Shown piece after piece: positions 41,687-50,889 of a stretch of 64,000 nucleotides of DNA. The stretch covers positions 6,119,501-6,183,500 of the forward strand of contig NZ_CP027762.1 in assembly GCF_003852315.1 (NCBI RefSeq). The letters are read 5' to 3'. How positions within the stretch are numbered: the stretch's first letter is position 1; each line of letters opens with the position of its first letter. The notes beneath the pieces are model-generated. The model saw only the letters and a list, made by a program, of their open reading frames with translations, made no database searches and was not told where the DNA came from. The translations under genes and the position numbers were made by a program. The stretch is from Pseudomonas sp. LBUM920. GTDB taxonomy: Bacteria > Pseudomonadota > Gammaproteobacteria > Pseudomonadales > Pseudomonadaceae.

Positions 41687-41717
41687 AGTAAAGACCCTGT
41701 AGCCACTATAGGGTCAA
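41687..41717 (-). promoter_or_regulatory. MerR-type cadA promoter with CadR operator
   Basis: On the minus strand, -35 TTGACC (41717-41712) and -10 TTTACT (41692-41687) are separated by a long 19-bp spacer, the hallmark of MerR-family promoters. The spacer holds a dyad ACCCT-N11-AGGGT at 41694-41714 whose centre is also symmetric (TATAG/CTGTA-like). CadR, encoded on the other side, would untwist this spacer when metal is bound. The same site may repress cadR. Confidence 0.85.
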
Positions 41718-41740
41718 GCACCCATTTGGAGATTGCTGCG

Positions 41741-42190
41741 ATGAAGATCGGTGAATTGGCCAAACTGACCGACTGTCAGGTGGAAACCATCCGTTATTAC
41801 GAGAAGGAAGGCCTGCTGCCGCCACCTGCGCGCACTGACGCCAACTACCGGGTGTACACCCAGGCGCACACCGAGCGGCTGATCTTTATCCGCAACTGCC
41901 GCAGCCTCGACATGACCCTCGAAGAAATCCGCAGCCTGCTCGGGCTACGCGATAGCCCCCAGGACCAATGCGAAAGCGTGAATGCGTTGATTGATGAGCA
42001 TATCCACCACGTGAAAGCGCGGATCGATGGACTGCTGGCGTTACAGGAACAGTTGCTGGACCTGCGCCAACGCTGCGGCGGTGGGCCGGGATTGGATCAA
42101 TGCGCGATTTTGCAGCGACTGGAGGTCAGCGGCAGTGTGGCGGCCAGCGAGGCTGAGCCTTCGCACGTGGGCAGAAGCCACGGCCATTAA
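41741..42190 (+). CDS. cadR: MerR-family metal-responsive regulator CadR
   Basis: A 149-residue sensor with the MerR winged helix (MKIGELAKLTDCQVETIRYY) at the N-terminus, a dimerisation helix, and metal-ligand cysteines at about 77 (DQCES), 112 (RCGGG) and 121 (DQCAI). The tail ends GRSHGH, a short His-rich end like that of P. putida CadR. The start at 41741 is fixed by the MerR motif; the open frame runs 20 codons upstream through the operator. It is divergent from cadA. Confidence 0.93.
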   Translation: MKIGELAKLTDCQVETIRYYEKEGLLPPPARTDANYRVYTQAHTERLIFIRNCRSLDMTLEEIRSLLGLRDSPQDQCESVNALIDEHIHHVKARIDGLLALQEQLLDLRQRCGGGPGLDQCAILQRLEVSGSVAASEAEPSHVGRSHGH

Positions 42191-42211
42191 CTCAAGTGAA
42201 CACCGACCCAA

Positions 42212-42300
42212 TGTGGGAGGGGGCTTGCCCCCAATAGCGGTGGTTCAGTCACCCGGTGGGCGACTGACAGACTGCCATCGGGGGCAAGCCCCCTCCCACA
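42212..42300. repeat. REPIN between cadR and thyA
   Basis: Arms TGTGGGAGGGGGCTTGCCC and GGGGCAAGCCCCCTCCCACA, 89 bp end to end, GGGGG subtype. It lies at a convergent junction. Confidence 0.9.
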
Positions 42301-42330
42301 CAAGCCCATCCATTAAGACCAAGACAGTCT

Positions 42331-43164
42331 TTAGATGGCCACGTCAGCCTTGATGCTTGGGTCCGCGTCGTAGCCGACGATTTCAAAGTCTTCGAACTTG
42401 TAGTCGTAGATCGACGCCGGTTTGCGCTTGATCACCAGCTCCGGCAGCTTCTTCGGCGTACGCGCCAGCTGGGTGCGGATTTGTTCCATGTGGTTGCTGT
42501 ACGCGTGGGTGTCGCCAGTGGTGACGATGATCTCGTGCGGGATCAGGTCGCATTGCTGGGCCAGCATGTGGGTCAGCAACGCCAGCGCGGCGGTGTTGTA
42601 TGGCAGGCCGAGGAAGACGTCGGAGCTGCGGATGTACAACTGCATCGACAGATGGCCGTCATGCACAAACGCCTGATACAGCAGGTGGCACGGCGGCAGC
42701 GCTTGCTTGCCGTTGCGCGCGTTTTCCTGCGGGCTCTTGGTTTCGTCCGGCAGGTATTCGACGTTCCAGCCGTGGAACAGGATGCGACGGCTGTTGGGGT
42801 TGTTCTTCAACGTGTCGACCATGTAGTCGATCTGGTTGATCTTGCCGCCGTCCTTGGTCGGCCAGGCGGTCCACTGCTCGCCGTACACCGGGCCCAGGTC
42901 ACCGTCTTCGGTGGCCCACTCGTCCCAGATTTTCACGCCGTTTTCGTTCAGCCACTTGATGTTGGTGTTGCCACTCAACATCCAGATCAATTCATTGGCG
43001 ATGCTTTTGAAGTGAAGCTTCTTGGTGGTCAGCAGCGGGAAGCCGTCGGCCAAGTTATGCCGATACTGACGGGCAAACACGGCTTTGGTGCCGGTGCCGG
43101 TGCGATCGCCCTTGGTCAATCCATTGGTCACGACGTCGTTCAGTAGTTCGAGATATTGCTTCAT
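42331..43164 (-). CDS. thyA: thymidylate synthase
   Basis: Makes dTMP from dUMP with methylene-tetrahydrofolate. The 277-residue protein starts at ATG 43164 (MKQYLELLNDVVTNG). It shows RTGTGTKAVFARQYRHNL, the active-site cysteine in ALPPCHLLYQ near residue 160, and the folate-binding C-terminal block. It follows lgt by 54 bases on the same strand; a hairpin lies between them. The neighbourhood lgt-thyA is conserved in pseudomonads. Confidence 0.96.
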   Translation of the reverse strand: MKQYLELLNDVVTNGLTKGDRTGTGTKAVFARQYRHNLADGFPLLTTKKLHFKSIANELIWMLSGNTNIKWLNENGVKIWDEWATEDGDLGPVYGEQWTAWPTKDGGKINQIDYMVDTLKNNPNSRRILFHGWNVEYLPDETKSPQENARNGKQALPPCHLLYQAFVHDGHLSMQLYIRSSDVFLGLPYNTAALALLTHMLAQQCDLIPHEIIVTTGDTHAYSNHMEQIRTQLARTPKKLPELVIKRKPASIYDYKFEDFEIVGYDADPSIKADVAI

Positions 43165-43185
43165 GTAAGTACCCGTAGCGTAGAA

Positions 43186-43210
43186 GCCGAGGCTCTGCAA
43201 AAGCCTCGGC
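43186..43210 (-). terminator. hairpin between lgt and thyA
   Basis: GCCGAGGCT-N7-AGCCTCGGC forms a nine-base-pair stem just after the lgt stop. There is no T-run on the lgt side, so it may attenuate or stabilise transcripts more than terminate them. Confidence 0.5.
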
Positions 43211-43218
43211 ATTCGAAT

Positions 43219-44031
43219 TTAAAGCGCGGCGCTCTTGATGCCCTGCGGACGGTTGTAAGCCCACCACAGCAGGCCCAGGCCCGCCAGAATCATCGGCATG
43301 CTGAGAATCTGCCCCATGGTCAACCAGCCCCACGCCAGGTAGCCCAGCTGTGCATCCGGCACGCGCACGAACTCGACGATAAAGCGGAAGATCCCGTAGA
43401 ACAGCGCGAACATCCCCGACACGGCCATGGTTGGGCGTGGCTTGCGCGAGAAGATGTACAGAATCAGGAACAGTGCCACACCTTCCAGGGCGAACTGGTA
43501 GAGCTGCGACGGATGGCGCGGCAACTGCGCCGGGTCGCTGAATGGCGGGAACACCATGGCCCACGGCACGTCGGTCGGCTTGCCCCACAACTCGGCGTTG
43601 ATGAAGTTACCGATCCGCCCGGCACCCAGGCCAATCGGCACGAACGGCGCGACGAAGTCCATCAGCTGGAAGAACGACTTGCCGTTACGGCGGCCGAACC
43701 ACCACGCGGCGATCATCACGCCGACAAAGCCGCCGTGGAACGCCATGCCGCCCTTCCACACCTCAAAAATCAGCGTCGGGTTGGCGATATAGGCTGGCAG
43801 GTCGTAAAACAGCACATACCCCAGACGCCCGCCGACGATTACGCCCATCGACATCCAGAACACCATGTCGGAGAGCTTCTCCTTGGTCCAGGTCGGGTCG
43901 AAACGGTTCAGGCGCCGGGAAGCCAGCAGCCAGGCACCGCCGATGCCGATCAGGTACATCAACCCGTACCAGTGGATTTGCAGCGGACCGATGGCCACGG
44001 CCACCGGGTTGATCTGCGGGTAAGGCAGCAT
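43219..44031 (-). CDS. lgt: prolipoprotein diacylglyceryl transferase
   Basis: Transfers diacylglycerol from phosphatidylglycerol to the lipobox cysteine of prolipoproteins, the first step of lipoprotein maturation. The 270-residue inner-membrane protein has seven predicted helices. Signatures are GMAFHGGFVGVMIAAWWF and the Lgt signature GLGAGRIGNFINAELWG near residues 140-156. It is full length and lies upstream of thyA on the same strand. Confidence 0.96.
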   Translation of the reverse strand: MLPYPQINPVAVAIGPLQIHWYGLMYLIGIGGAWLLASRRLNRFDPTWTKEKLSDMVFWMSMGVIVGGRLGYVLFYDLPAYIANPTLIFEVWKGGMAFHGGFVGVMIAAWWFGRRNGKSFFQLMDFVAPFVPIGLGAGRIGNFINAELWGKPTDVPWAMVFPPFSDPAQLPRHPSQLYQFALEGVALFLILYIFSRKPRPTMAVSGMFALFYGIFRFIVEFVRVPDAQLGYLAWGWLTMGQILSMPMILAGLGLLWWAYNRPQGIKSAAL

Positions 44032-44245
44032 TGCGACTCCTCGTTAAATCATTAGTCATGGCGCACCGGACCATGCCGGTGTGCGATTAAGCCTGCGTTA
44101 CAGCCGCTATTTCAAATTAAGAAGTTCACACGCGCCCAATAGCCCCGCATGTTAACGGATGGAAGGCGTGCGGCCCAACTTCGATACGATGGAACGCCCG
44201 CGTTTGTCTGGGTAGAGTGGAGCAAAACACAAAGGGGAACGCCTT

Positions 44246-44992
44246 ATGTGCCTGATTGTTTTCGCCTGGCGACCGGGCCACGCCCATCCGCTGATCGTCG
44301 CGGCCAACCGTGATGAGTTCTACGCTCGCCCCAGCCTGCCGCTGGCCCAGTGGCCGGATGCGCCGCACATTTACGCCGGCCGCGACCAGGAAGCCGGTGG
44401 CACCTGGCTTGGGGTCAGCGCCGAGGGGCGCTTTGCGGCCCTGACCAATATCCGCGACCCGCACCAGCCGCCGTCACGTAAGTCGCGCGGGGAACTGGTG
44501 GCGCGATTCCTCGCCGGTTCACTGTCAATTGACGACTACTTGGCCGACGTTAACGGCCGTTCGATTGAATACGCGGGGTTTAACCTGTTAGTGGGTACGC
44601 AGAATGAGCTGTGGCATTACAACGCCAATGAGACTACGCCGACACAACTGAAGGCCGGGGTTTATGGGTTATCCAACGCCGGGCTGGATACGCCATGGCC
44701 AAAGCTGGTCAAGGCCAAGGCGGCATTTGGCGAATTATTGGAAAATCCGCAGCCGCAGGCTTTGCTGGACATACTGAGCGACCCGCAGACCGCGCCGTTT
44801 GCCGACTTGCCGGACACCGGCGTGGGGTTGGCGACCGAGAGTTTATTGTCGAGTGTGTTTATTGCCAGTCCCAGTTATGGGACCCGGGCGAGTACGGCGT
44901 TGATTGTGAATGCGGATGGGTCACGGCGGATGGTGGAGCGTAGCTTCGGGCCGCTGGGTGGCCGACTGGGTGAAGTCGAACTCAACATTTAG
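44246..44992 (+). CDS. NRDE family (TANGO2-like) protein
   Basis: A 248-residue protein of the NRDE/TANGO2 family, an Ntn-hydrolase-like fold named from the motif seen here: MCLIVFAWRPGH at the N-terminus and ANRDEFYARPSLPLAQWP. The C-terminal half has the conserved YGLSNAGLDTPWPKL and YGTRASTALIV. Function is not established in bacteria; heme- or lipid-related roles have been proposed in eukaryotes. Cys2 after cleavage of Met1 could act as the nucleophile, as in Ntn hydrolases. Single gene. Confidence 0.9.
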   Translation: MCLIVFAWRPGHAHPLIVAANRDEFYARPSLPLAQWPDAPHIYAGRDQEAGGTWLGVSAEGRFAALTNIRDPHQPPSRKSRGELVARFLAGSLSIDDYLADVNGRSIEYAGFNLLVGTQNELWHYNANETTPTQLKAGVYGLSNAGLDTPWPKLVKAKAAFGELLENPQPQALLDILSDPQTAPFADLPDTGVGLATESLLSSVFIASPSYGTRASTALIVNADGSRRMVERSFGPLGGRLGEVELNI

Positions 44993-45010
44993 CGGTGACT
45001 GGACTGGCAC

Positions 45011-45078
45011 CATCGCAGGCAAGCCAGCTCCCACAGTTGGAATACATTCCCCTGTGGGAGCTGGCTTGCCTGCGATGG
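45011..45078. repeat. REP pair between the NRDE gene and ptsP
   Basis: Arms ATCGCAGGCAAGCCAGCTCC and GGAGCTGGCTTGCCTGCGAT are nearly perfect inverted copies around a short centre. Convergent junction. Confidence 0.9.
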
Positions 45079-45090
45079 CCGCGCCTCGGT

Positions 45091-47370
45091 CTAGAGGGTT
45101 TTCGCCGAGGCCGGGTTGATCATCCGCGTCAGCCCCAGGTTCTTCAGCGCCAACTGCAGCGAGCTGTGGATAACTTGCGGGTTGTCGATGGTCATCAGCT
45201 CGGCCAGCAAATCCTTGGCCATGCTCAGCTCAACCTGGCGCAACATCCACTTCACCTTCGGCAAGTTGGTGGCGTTCATCGACAGGCTGTCAAAGCCCAT
45301 CGCCATCAACAGCACCGCTGCGGCCGGGTCGCCGGCCATTTCACCGCAGATGCTCACAGGCTTGCCTTCGGCATGGGCGTCGCGCACCACATGTTGCAAG
45401 GCTTGCAACACCGCCGGATGCAGGTAGTCGTAGAGGTCGGCCACCCGTGGGTTGTTGCGGTCCACGGCCAGCAAGTACTGGGTCAAGTCGTTGGAGCCGA
45501 CCGAAAGGAAGTCCACCTGCCGCGCCAGCTCTTTAGCCTGGTACACCGCCGCTGGAATTTCGATCATCACGCCAATCGGCGGCATCGGCACGTCGGCACC
45601 TTCGTCGCGTACTTCGCCCCAGGCGCGGTGAATCAAATGCAGAGCCTCTTCCAGCTCATGGGTGCCGGAGATCATCGGCAACAGGATGCGCAGGTTGTTC
45701 AGGCCTTCGCTGGCCTTGAGCATGGCGCGGGTCTGCACGAGGAAAATTTCAGGATGGTCGAGGGTCACGCGAATGCCGCGCCAGCCAAGGAAGGGGTTGT
45801 CTTCCTTGATCGGGAAGTAAGACAGTGACTTATCGCCGCCGATGTCCAGGCTGCGCATCGTCACCGGCAACGGGTGGAAGGCAGACAGTTGCTCGCGATA
45901 AATCGCCAGCTGCTCCTTCTCGCTCGGGAACCGTTGGTTGATCATGAACGGCACTTCGGTGCGGTACAGCCCTACCCCTTCGGCGCCGCGCTGTTGCGCG
46001 CGGGCCACATCGGCGAGCAGGCCGGTGTTGACCAGCAGCGGCACGCGGTGGCCGTCTAGGGTCACGCACGGCAGTTCGCGCAGCGAATCGAGGCCCAGCG
46101 CAAGTTGTTTCTCTTCCTCCACCACTTCGGCGTATTGCTTGCGCAACAGCTCGCTGGGGTTGGTAAAAACTTCGCCGCGATGGCCGTCGACGATCATGTC
46201 GATGCCGTCAACCTTGGAATACGGCAGGTCCACCAGGCCCATGACCGTCGGAATACCCATGGCCCGGGCCAGGATCGCGACGTGGGAGTTACCTGAACCC
46301 AGAACCGAGACCAGGCCCACCAGTTTGCCTTCCGGCACTTCGCCGAGCATGGTGGCGGTCAGCTCTTCACTGATCAGGATGGTGTTGTCGGGGTAGACCA
46401 GGTTGGTGGTGCGGTCTTCCTGCAGGTAGGCCAGCAGACGGCGACCAAGGTCACGCACATCCGAGGCACGCTCGCGCAGGTAGGCGTCGTCCATCAACTC
46501 GAAACGGTTGACGTGATCGGTGACCACTTGGCGCAGCGCGCCCTGGGCCCACTGACCGGTCTTGATCACGGTTTTGACTTCATTACCCAGCGACGCGTCG
46601 TCGAGCATCATCTGGTACACGTCGAACAGCGCGCGCTCTTCGGGGCGCAGTTGCGTGGCCAGTTTGGTCGACAGGTTGCGCATGTCGGCGCGCACGCCTT
46701 CCAGGGCGGTCTTGAACAGTTTGATTTCGGCGTCGATGTCGTGGACGGTCTTGTCCGGCACCACATCGAGGTCGGCCGGTGGCAGCATGACCACCGCCGT
46801 ACCGACGGCAGCCCCCGGCGAACCCGGCACGCCGACGAACTTGGCTTCCTGGATGCCCTTGCCCTGACGGCCCAGGCCGCGAATCGAGCCCGTCGCCTCG
46901 GCGTGGGCAATAACCCCGGCGAGCTGCGCGCTCATGGTCACGAGGAAGGCTTCTTCACCTTCGTCGAACTGGCGGCGTTCTTTTTGCTGGATGACCAACA
47001 CGCCGACAACGCGGCGGTGGTGAATGATCGGTGCGCCGAGGAACGAGGCGTAGCGCTCTTCGCCGGTTTCGGCAAAGTAGCGGTAACGCGGGTGATCGGC
47101 CGCGTTTTCAAGGTTCAGGGGTTCTTCACGCGTCCCCACCAGGCCCACCAGACCTTCATTGGGCGCCATGCTGACCTTGCCGATGGAGCGCTTGTTCAGG
47201 CCCTCGGTGGCCATCAGCACAAAACGGTTGGTCTCGGGGTCCAGCAGGTAAACCGAGCAGACCTGGCTGCCCATGGCTTCCTTGACGCGCAACACAATAA
47301 TCCCCAACGCCGCCTTGAGATCCTTGGCGGAGTTAACTTCCTGGACGATCTTGCGCAGCGTATTGAGCAT
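45091..47370 (-). CDS. ptsP: phosphoenolpyruvate-protein phosphotransferase PtsP (EI-Ntr)
   Basis: Enzyme I of the nitrogen-related phosphotransferase chain, which phosphorylates NPr (PtsO) and PtsN. The 759-residue protein has an N-terminal GAF domain (about 1-150), the swivelling phospho-histidine domain with GSGNSHVAILARAMGIPTVMG, and the PEP-binding barrel with GLYRTEVPFM, DIGGDKSLSYFPIKEDNPFL and GSNDLTQYLLAVDRNNP. It follows rppH by 22 bases, an operon conserved across gamma-proteobacteria. Confidence 0.96.
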   Translation of the reverse strand: MLNTLRKIVQEVNSAKDLKAALGIIVLRVKEAMGSQVCSVYLLDPETNRFVLMATEGLNKRSIGKVSMAPNEGLVGLVGTREEPLNLENAADHPRYRYFAETGEERYASFLGAPIIHHRRVVGVLVIQQKERRQFDEGEEAFLVTMSAQLAGVIAHAEATGSIRGLGRQGKGIQEAKFVGVPGSPGAAVGTAVVMLPPADLDVVPDKTVHDIDAEIKLFKTALEGVRADMRNLSTKLATQLRPEERALFDVYQMMLDDASLGNEVKTVIKTGQWAQGALRQVVTDHVNRFELMDDAYLRERASDVRDLGRRLLAYLQEDRTTNLVYPDNTILISEELTATMLGEVPEGKLVGLVSVLGSGNSHVAILARAMGIPTVMGLVDLPYSKVDGIDMIVDGHRGEVFTNPSELLRKQYAEVVEEEKQLALGLDSLRELPCVTLDGHRVPLLVNTGLLADVARAQQRGAEGVGLYRTEVPFMINQRFPSEKEQLAIYREQLSAFHPLPVTMRSLDIGGDKSLSYFPIKEDNPFLGWRGIRVTLDHPEIFLVQTRAMLKASEGLNNLRILLPMISGTHELEEALHLIHRAWGEVRDEGADVPMPPIGVMIEIPAAVYQAKELARQVDFLSVGSNDLTQYLLAVDRNNPRVADLYDYLHPAVLQALQHVVRDAHAEGKPVSICGEMAGDPAAAVLLMAMGFDSLSMNATNLPKVKWMLRQVELSMAKDLLAELMTIDNPQVIHSSLQLALKNLGLTRMINPASAKTL

Positions 47371-47392
47371 GGCTCGGGGTCGAACTCCGTCG

Positions 47393-47872
47393 TCAGTCGC
47401 GCGCTAAAAGGCGCGGGGCAAGCTCTTTGAGAGCGCGACGATAAACCTCGCGCTTGAATGTCACCACCTGGCCCAACGGGTACCAATAACTGACCCAACG
47501 CCAGCCATCGAACTCCGGTTTACCGGTCAAATCCATCCGCACCCGCTGCTCGTTGGAGATCAGGCGCAGGAGAAACCATTTCTGCTTCTGGCCGATGCAC
47601 AGCGGTTGGCTGTGGGTACGCACCAGGCGTTGCGGCAAACGATAGCGCAACCAGCCACGGGTACAGGCCAGAATTTGCACATCTTCGCGCTCAAGGCCGA
47701 CTTCTTCATTCAACTCACGGTACAAGGCGTCTTCAGGGGTTTCGTCGGGGTTGATTCCGCCTTGAGGAAACTGCCAGGCATCTTGGTTGATTCGGCGAGC
47801 CCATAGCACCTGTCCGGCATCATTCGTAAGAATAATCCCGACATTAGGACGGAAACCATCGGGGTCGATCAC
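47393..47872 (-). CDS. rppH: RNA pyrophosphohydrolase RppH
   Basis: Removes pyrophosphate from the 5' end of mRNAs to trigger decay. The 159-residue length from the GTG at 47872 (GTG-ATC-GAC-CCC) matches the family; the longer frame adds 20 unrelated residues. The Nudix box is GGINPDETPEDALYRELNEEVGLE at about 38-61. Operon with ptsP. Confidence 0.94.
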   Translation of the reverse strand: MIDPDGFRPNVGIILTNDAGQVLWARRINQDAWQFPQGGINPDETPEDALYRELNEEVGLEREDVQILACTRGWLRYRLPQRLVRTHSQPLCIGQKQKWFLLRLISNEQRVRMDLTGKPEFDGWRWVSYWYPLGQVVTFKREVYRRALKELAPRLLARD

Positions 47873-48015
47873 GGCAACAACCTCGCAAACGCATGTCACC
47901 GCATTGTTCCACAAACGTTGTTCCAGCGGCAACGAGGCTTCTTACCTTATGTGCACTCTTGTGAAAAGACCGTATTCTGGACGCCTTTTTACAGACTTTT
48001 CAGCGAGTAACTGCA

Positions 48016-48672
48016 ATGCGCCTGGCTTTATTCGACTTGGACAACACGCTTCTGGGCGGTGACAGCGATCACGCCTGGGGCGATTACCTCTGCGAACGCG
48101 GGATTCTCGACGCGGTGGCCTACAAGGCCCGCAACGACGAGTTTTACCAGGACTACCTGGCCGGCACGCTGGATAACGCCGAGTACCTGAACTTCTGCCT
48201 GGAAATCCTCGGCCGCACCGAGATGGCCCAGTTGAACGAGTGGCACAACGACTACATGCGCGACTGCATCGAGCCGATCATGCTGCCCAAGGCCATGGAA
48301 CTGCTGGCCAAGCACCGCGCTGCGGGCGACAAGCTGGTGATCATCACCGCCACCAACCGCTTCGTCACCGCGCCGATTGCCGCACGCCTGGGCGTTGAAA
48401 CCCTGATCGCCACTGAGTGCGAGATAGAAAATGGCCGCTATACCGGGCGCAGCACCGACGTGCCGTGCTTCCGAGAAGGCAAGGTGACACGTTTGAATCG
48501 TTGGCTGGAAGAGACCGGCTATAGCCTGGAAGACAGCTACTTCTATAGCGACTCGATGAATGATTTGCCGTTGCTGGAGCAAGTGACCCACCCGGTGGCG
48601 GTGGACCCGGATCCGAATTTGCGGGCTGAGGCCCAGAAGCGAGGCTGGCCGGTAATCACGCTGCGTAGCTGA
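48016..48672 (+). CDS. HAD-IB phosphatase, candidate histidinol-phosphatase
   Basis: A 218-residue HAD-superfamily phosphatase. Motif I is FDLDNTLLGGDSDHAW (nucleophile Asp at residue 7), motif II is ITATNRF, motif III the lysine in REGKV, and motif IV YFYSDSMNDLPLL. It resembles SerB-like IB members. From memory, the P. aeruginosa gene at this position (PA0335) acts as the histidinol-phosphate phosphatase missing from the his operon, so the same role is plausible. Without an alignment I rate that as likely but unproven. Confidence 0.85.
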   Translation: MRLALFDLDNTLLGGDSDHAWGDYLCERGILDAVAYKARNDEFYQDYLAGTLDNAEYLNFCLEILGRTEMAQLNEWHNDYMRDCIEPIMLPKAMELLAKHRAAGDKLVIITATNRFVTAPIAARLGVETLIATECEIENGRYTGRSTDVPCFREGKVTRLNRWLEETGYSLEDSYFYSDSMNDLPLLEQVTHPVAVDPDPNLRAEAQKRGWPVITLRS

Positions 48673-48679
48673 TGGCCCT

Positions 48680-48761
48680 ATCGGGGGCAAGCCCCCTCCC
48701 ACCTTTAACCGAGTAGATCCTTTGGAATGCGGTCGAGTGTGGGAGGGGGCTTGCCCCCGAT
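48680..48761. repeat. REP pair between the HAD gene and the DUF2269 gene
   Basis: Arms ATCGGGGGCAAGCCCCCTCC and GGAGGGGGCTTGCCCCCGAT, GGGGG subtype, around about 40 bp that includes GAATGCGGTCGA as in the tandem array spacer. Convergent junction. Confidence 0.9.
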
Positions 48762-48783
48762 GCAGCCGACGCGGTTTAAAGCC

Positions 48784-49197
48784 TTAAACCGGCTTGGCGC
48801 CCATCAACCCGGCAATCGCCACAAACCCCACCAGGCTGACCACCGCCAGCACCAACGTGAAATTCAGGCTACCGCCCTCGCCTTTACGCAGGCGATTAAG
48901 CCGCGCCACCAGCCAGAACCAGGCCAGCGCCGCCACGGTGTAGAGGATGCTGGAGCCCAGAATCCAGGTTTGCCCCAGCGGCCAGCCGATCAGGTGCGCC
49001 AGCCACCAACCGGTAAACGGCATACTGACCATGCACACCCCCATCAGCAACCACACAAACGCCCACGGGCGTTGCACGGTAGCGGTCGGACCGGCGCTGC
49101 GTTTGCGCCAGGCCAGTACCGCCAGGCCCAGGCCGCTGAGCAGCAGTAACACAGTGGCGGTGATGTGGATCACCTTGAGGGTGGTCAGCGTTTCCAT
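48784..49197 (-). CDS. DUF2269 family membrane protein
   Basis: A 137-residue protein with four predicted membrane helices (starts METLTTLKVIHITATVLLLL; a central helix MGVCMVSMPFTGWWLAHLIG). It matches the DUF2269 group of small inner-membrane proteins, of unknown function. It starts 40 bases downstream of ilvA on the same strand and may share its transcript. No catalytic motif seen. Confidence 0.75.
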   Translation of the reverse strand: METLTTLKVIHITATVLLLLSGLGLAVLAWRKRSAGPTATVQRPWAFVWLLMGVCMVSMPFTGWWLAHLIGWPLGQTWILGSSILYTVAALAWFWLVARLNRLRKGEGGSLNFTLVLAVVSLVGFVAIAGLMGAKPV

Positions 49198-49237
49198 GGT
49201 CTTGATTCCTTGAAGGCCGCTCAGTCAGCGTAGTCGC

Positions 49238-50752
49238 TTAACCGAGGAACAGCTGGTAGGCCGGGTTTTCGCTTTCATCCCAGTACGGGTAGCCGATTTG
49301 CGCCAAGGCCGCCGGCACCAGATGGCGCTCGTCCGCCGGCACTTGCAGGCCCGCGACCACACGGCCATCGGCCGCGCCATGGTTGCGATAGTGGAACATC
49401 GAGATGTTCCAGCGCCCGCCCAGTTTGTTAAGAAAGTTGAACAGCGCGCCCGGACGCTCCGGGAACTCGAAACGGAACACCAGCTCATCGCTGACCTTGG
49501 CCGCGTGCCCGCCGACCATGTGGCGGATATGCAACTTGGCCAGCTCGTTCTCGGTCAGGTCCAGCACCGGGAAACCCTGACTGGTGAGGCTGGCGATCAG
49601 CGCGCTGCGCGGGTCGTTTTCCGGGTGCGTCTGCACGCCGACGAAGATGTGCGCCTCCCGGCCGGAGTGATAACGGTAGTTGAATTCGGTGATCTGGCGC
49701 TTGCCCACAGCCTCACAGAACGCCTTGAAGCTGCCCGGCTGCTCGGGAATGGTCACGGCGATGATGGCTTCGCGGCCTTCACCCAGCTCGGCGCGCTCGG
49801 CCACGTGGCGCAAGCGGTCGAAGTTGACGTTGGCGCCGGAGTCGATGGCCACCAGGGTTTGACCGGTGATGCCCCGCGTTTCCACGTATTTCTTGATACC
49901 CGCCACGCCAAGTGCGCCAGCAGGCTCGGTGATGGAGCGCGTGTCGTCGTAGATGTCCTTGATCGCCGCGCAGATTTCATCGGTGCTGACGGTGATCACT
50001 TCGTCCACATAGTCTTTGCAGATATCGAAGGTGTGCTGGCCGATCTGCGCCACCGCCACGCCATCGGCGAAGATGCCGACGGTTGGCAGCACCACACGCT
50101 CGCCCGCCGCCATGGCGGCCTGCAGGCAGTTGGAGTCATCCGGTTCGACACCGATGATCTTGATTTCAGGGCGCAGGTATTTCACGTACGCCGCGATACC
50201 GGCGATCAGTCCGCCGCCGCCCACCGGTACGAAAATCGCGTCCAGCGGCCCAGGGTGCTGACGCAGAATCTCCATCGCCACGGTGCCCTGCCCGGCAATG
50301 GTGTGCGGATCATCGTAGGGGTGAATGTAAACGTAGCCTTTTTCGTCGACCAGTTTCAGCGAATACGCCAGCGCTTCCGGGAAAGAATCTCCGTGCAGCA
50401 CCACTTTGCCGCCACGCGAGCGCACGCCTTCCACTTTGATTTCCGGGGTGGTCTTGGGCATCACGATGGTGGCCTTGACCCCCAGCACCTTCGCCGCCAG
50501 GGCCAGGCCCTGGGCGTGGTTGCCGGCAGACGCGGTGACCACGCCGCGCGCACGTTCCTCGCTGCTCAGTTGGGTCAGCTTGTTGTAGGCGCCGCGAATC
50601 TTGAACGAGAACACCGGCTGCAAGTCTTCACGCTTGAGCCAGACCGTGTTGCCCAGCCGCTCGGAGAGCTGGCGCGCGGTCTGCAAGGGGGTTTCTACGG
50701 CAACGTCGTAAACGCGCGAGGTGAGGATCTTTTTGACGTACTGTTCAAGCAT
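49238..50752 (-). CDS. ilvA: threonine ammonia-lyase (biosynthetic threonine dehydratase)
   Basis: Converts threonine to 2-oxobutyrate, the committed step of isoleucine synthesis. The 504-residue protein has the PLP lysine motif FSFKIRGAYNKL near residue 50-60, the PLP-phosphate-binding loop VGGGGLIAGIA, and a C-terminal pair of ACT-like regulatory domains (about 330-504) for isoleucine and valine control. This is the long, regulated class. Divergent from rpiA. Confidence 0.96.
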   Translation of the reverse strand: MLEQYVKKILTSRVYDVAVETPLQTARQLSERLGNTVWLKREDLQPVFSFKIRGAYNKLTQLSSEERARGVVTASAGNHAQGLALAAKVLGVKATIVMPKTTPEIKVEGVRSRGGKVVLHGDSFPEALAYSLKLVDEKGYVYIHPYDDPHTIAGQGTVAMEILRQHPGPLDAIFVPVGGGGLIAGIAAYVKYLRPEIKIIGVEPDDSNCLQAAMAAGERVVLPTVGIFADGVAVAQIGQHTFDICKDYVDEVITVSTDEICAAIKDIYDDTRSITEPAGALGVAGIKKYVETRGITGQTLVAIDSGANVNFDRLRHVAERAELGEGREAIIAVTIPEQPGSFKAFCEAVGKRQITEFNYRYHSGREAHIFVGVQTHPENDPRSALIASLTSQGFPVLDLTENELAKLHIRHMVGGHAAKVSDELVFRFEFPERPGALFNFLNKLGGRWNISMFHYRNHGAADGRVVAGLQVPADERHLVPAALAQIGYPYWDESENPAYQLFLG

Positions 50753-50844
50753 CGGCGGGAATCACTGAGCAGGTTGGGCAGGGCCAAGGAGTCTAACCCG
50801 GCTTTTGGCCGGGCGACCACACGAATACCGAGGTTTTGTTGGGT

Positions 50845-50850
50845 TATACT
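50845..50850 (+). promoter_or_regulatory. candidate -10 of the rpiA promoter
   Basis: TATACT lies 40 bases upstream of the rpiA ATG. The -35 at the matching distance (CGAATA) is poor. Confidence 0.5.
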
Positions 50851-50889
50851 CGCCGCCCTCGATAACTCCCCGCCCGTTCCGGAGCCCGC

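Noticed and set aside
40693..41691. Plus-strand frame with a run of alternating Met-Val opposite cadA.
   Set aside because: It is the antisense reading of the His-Asp microsatellite inside cadA.
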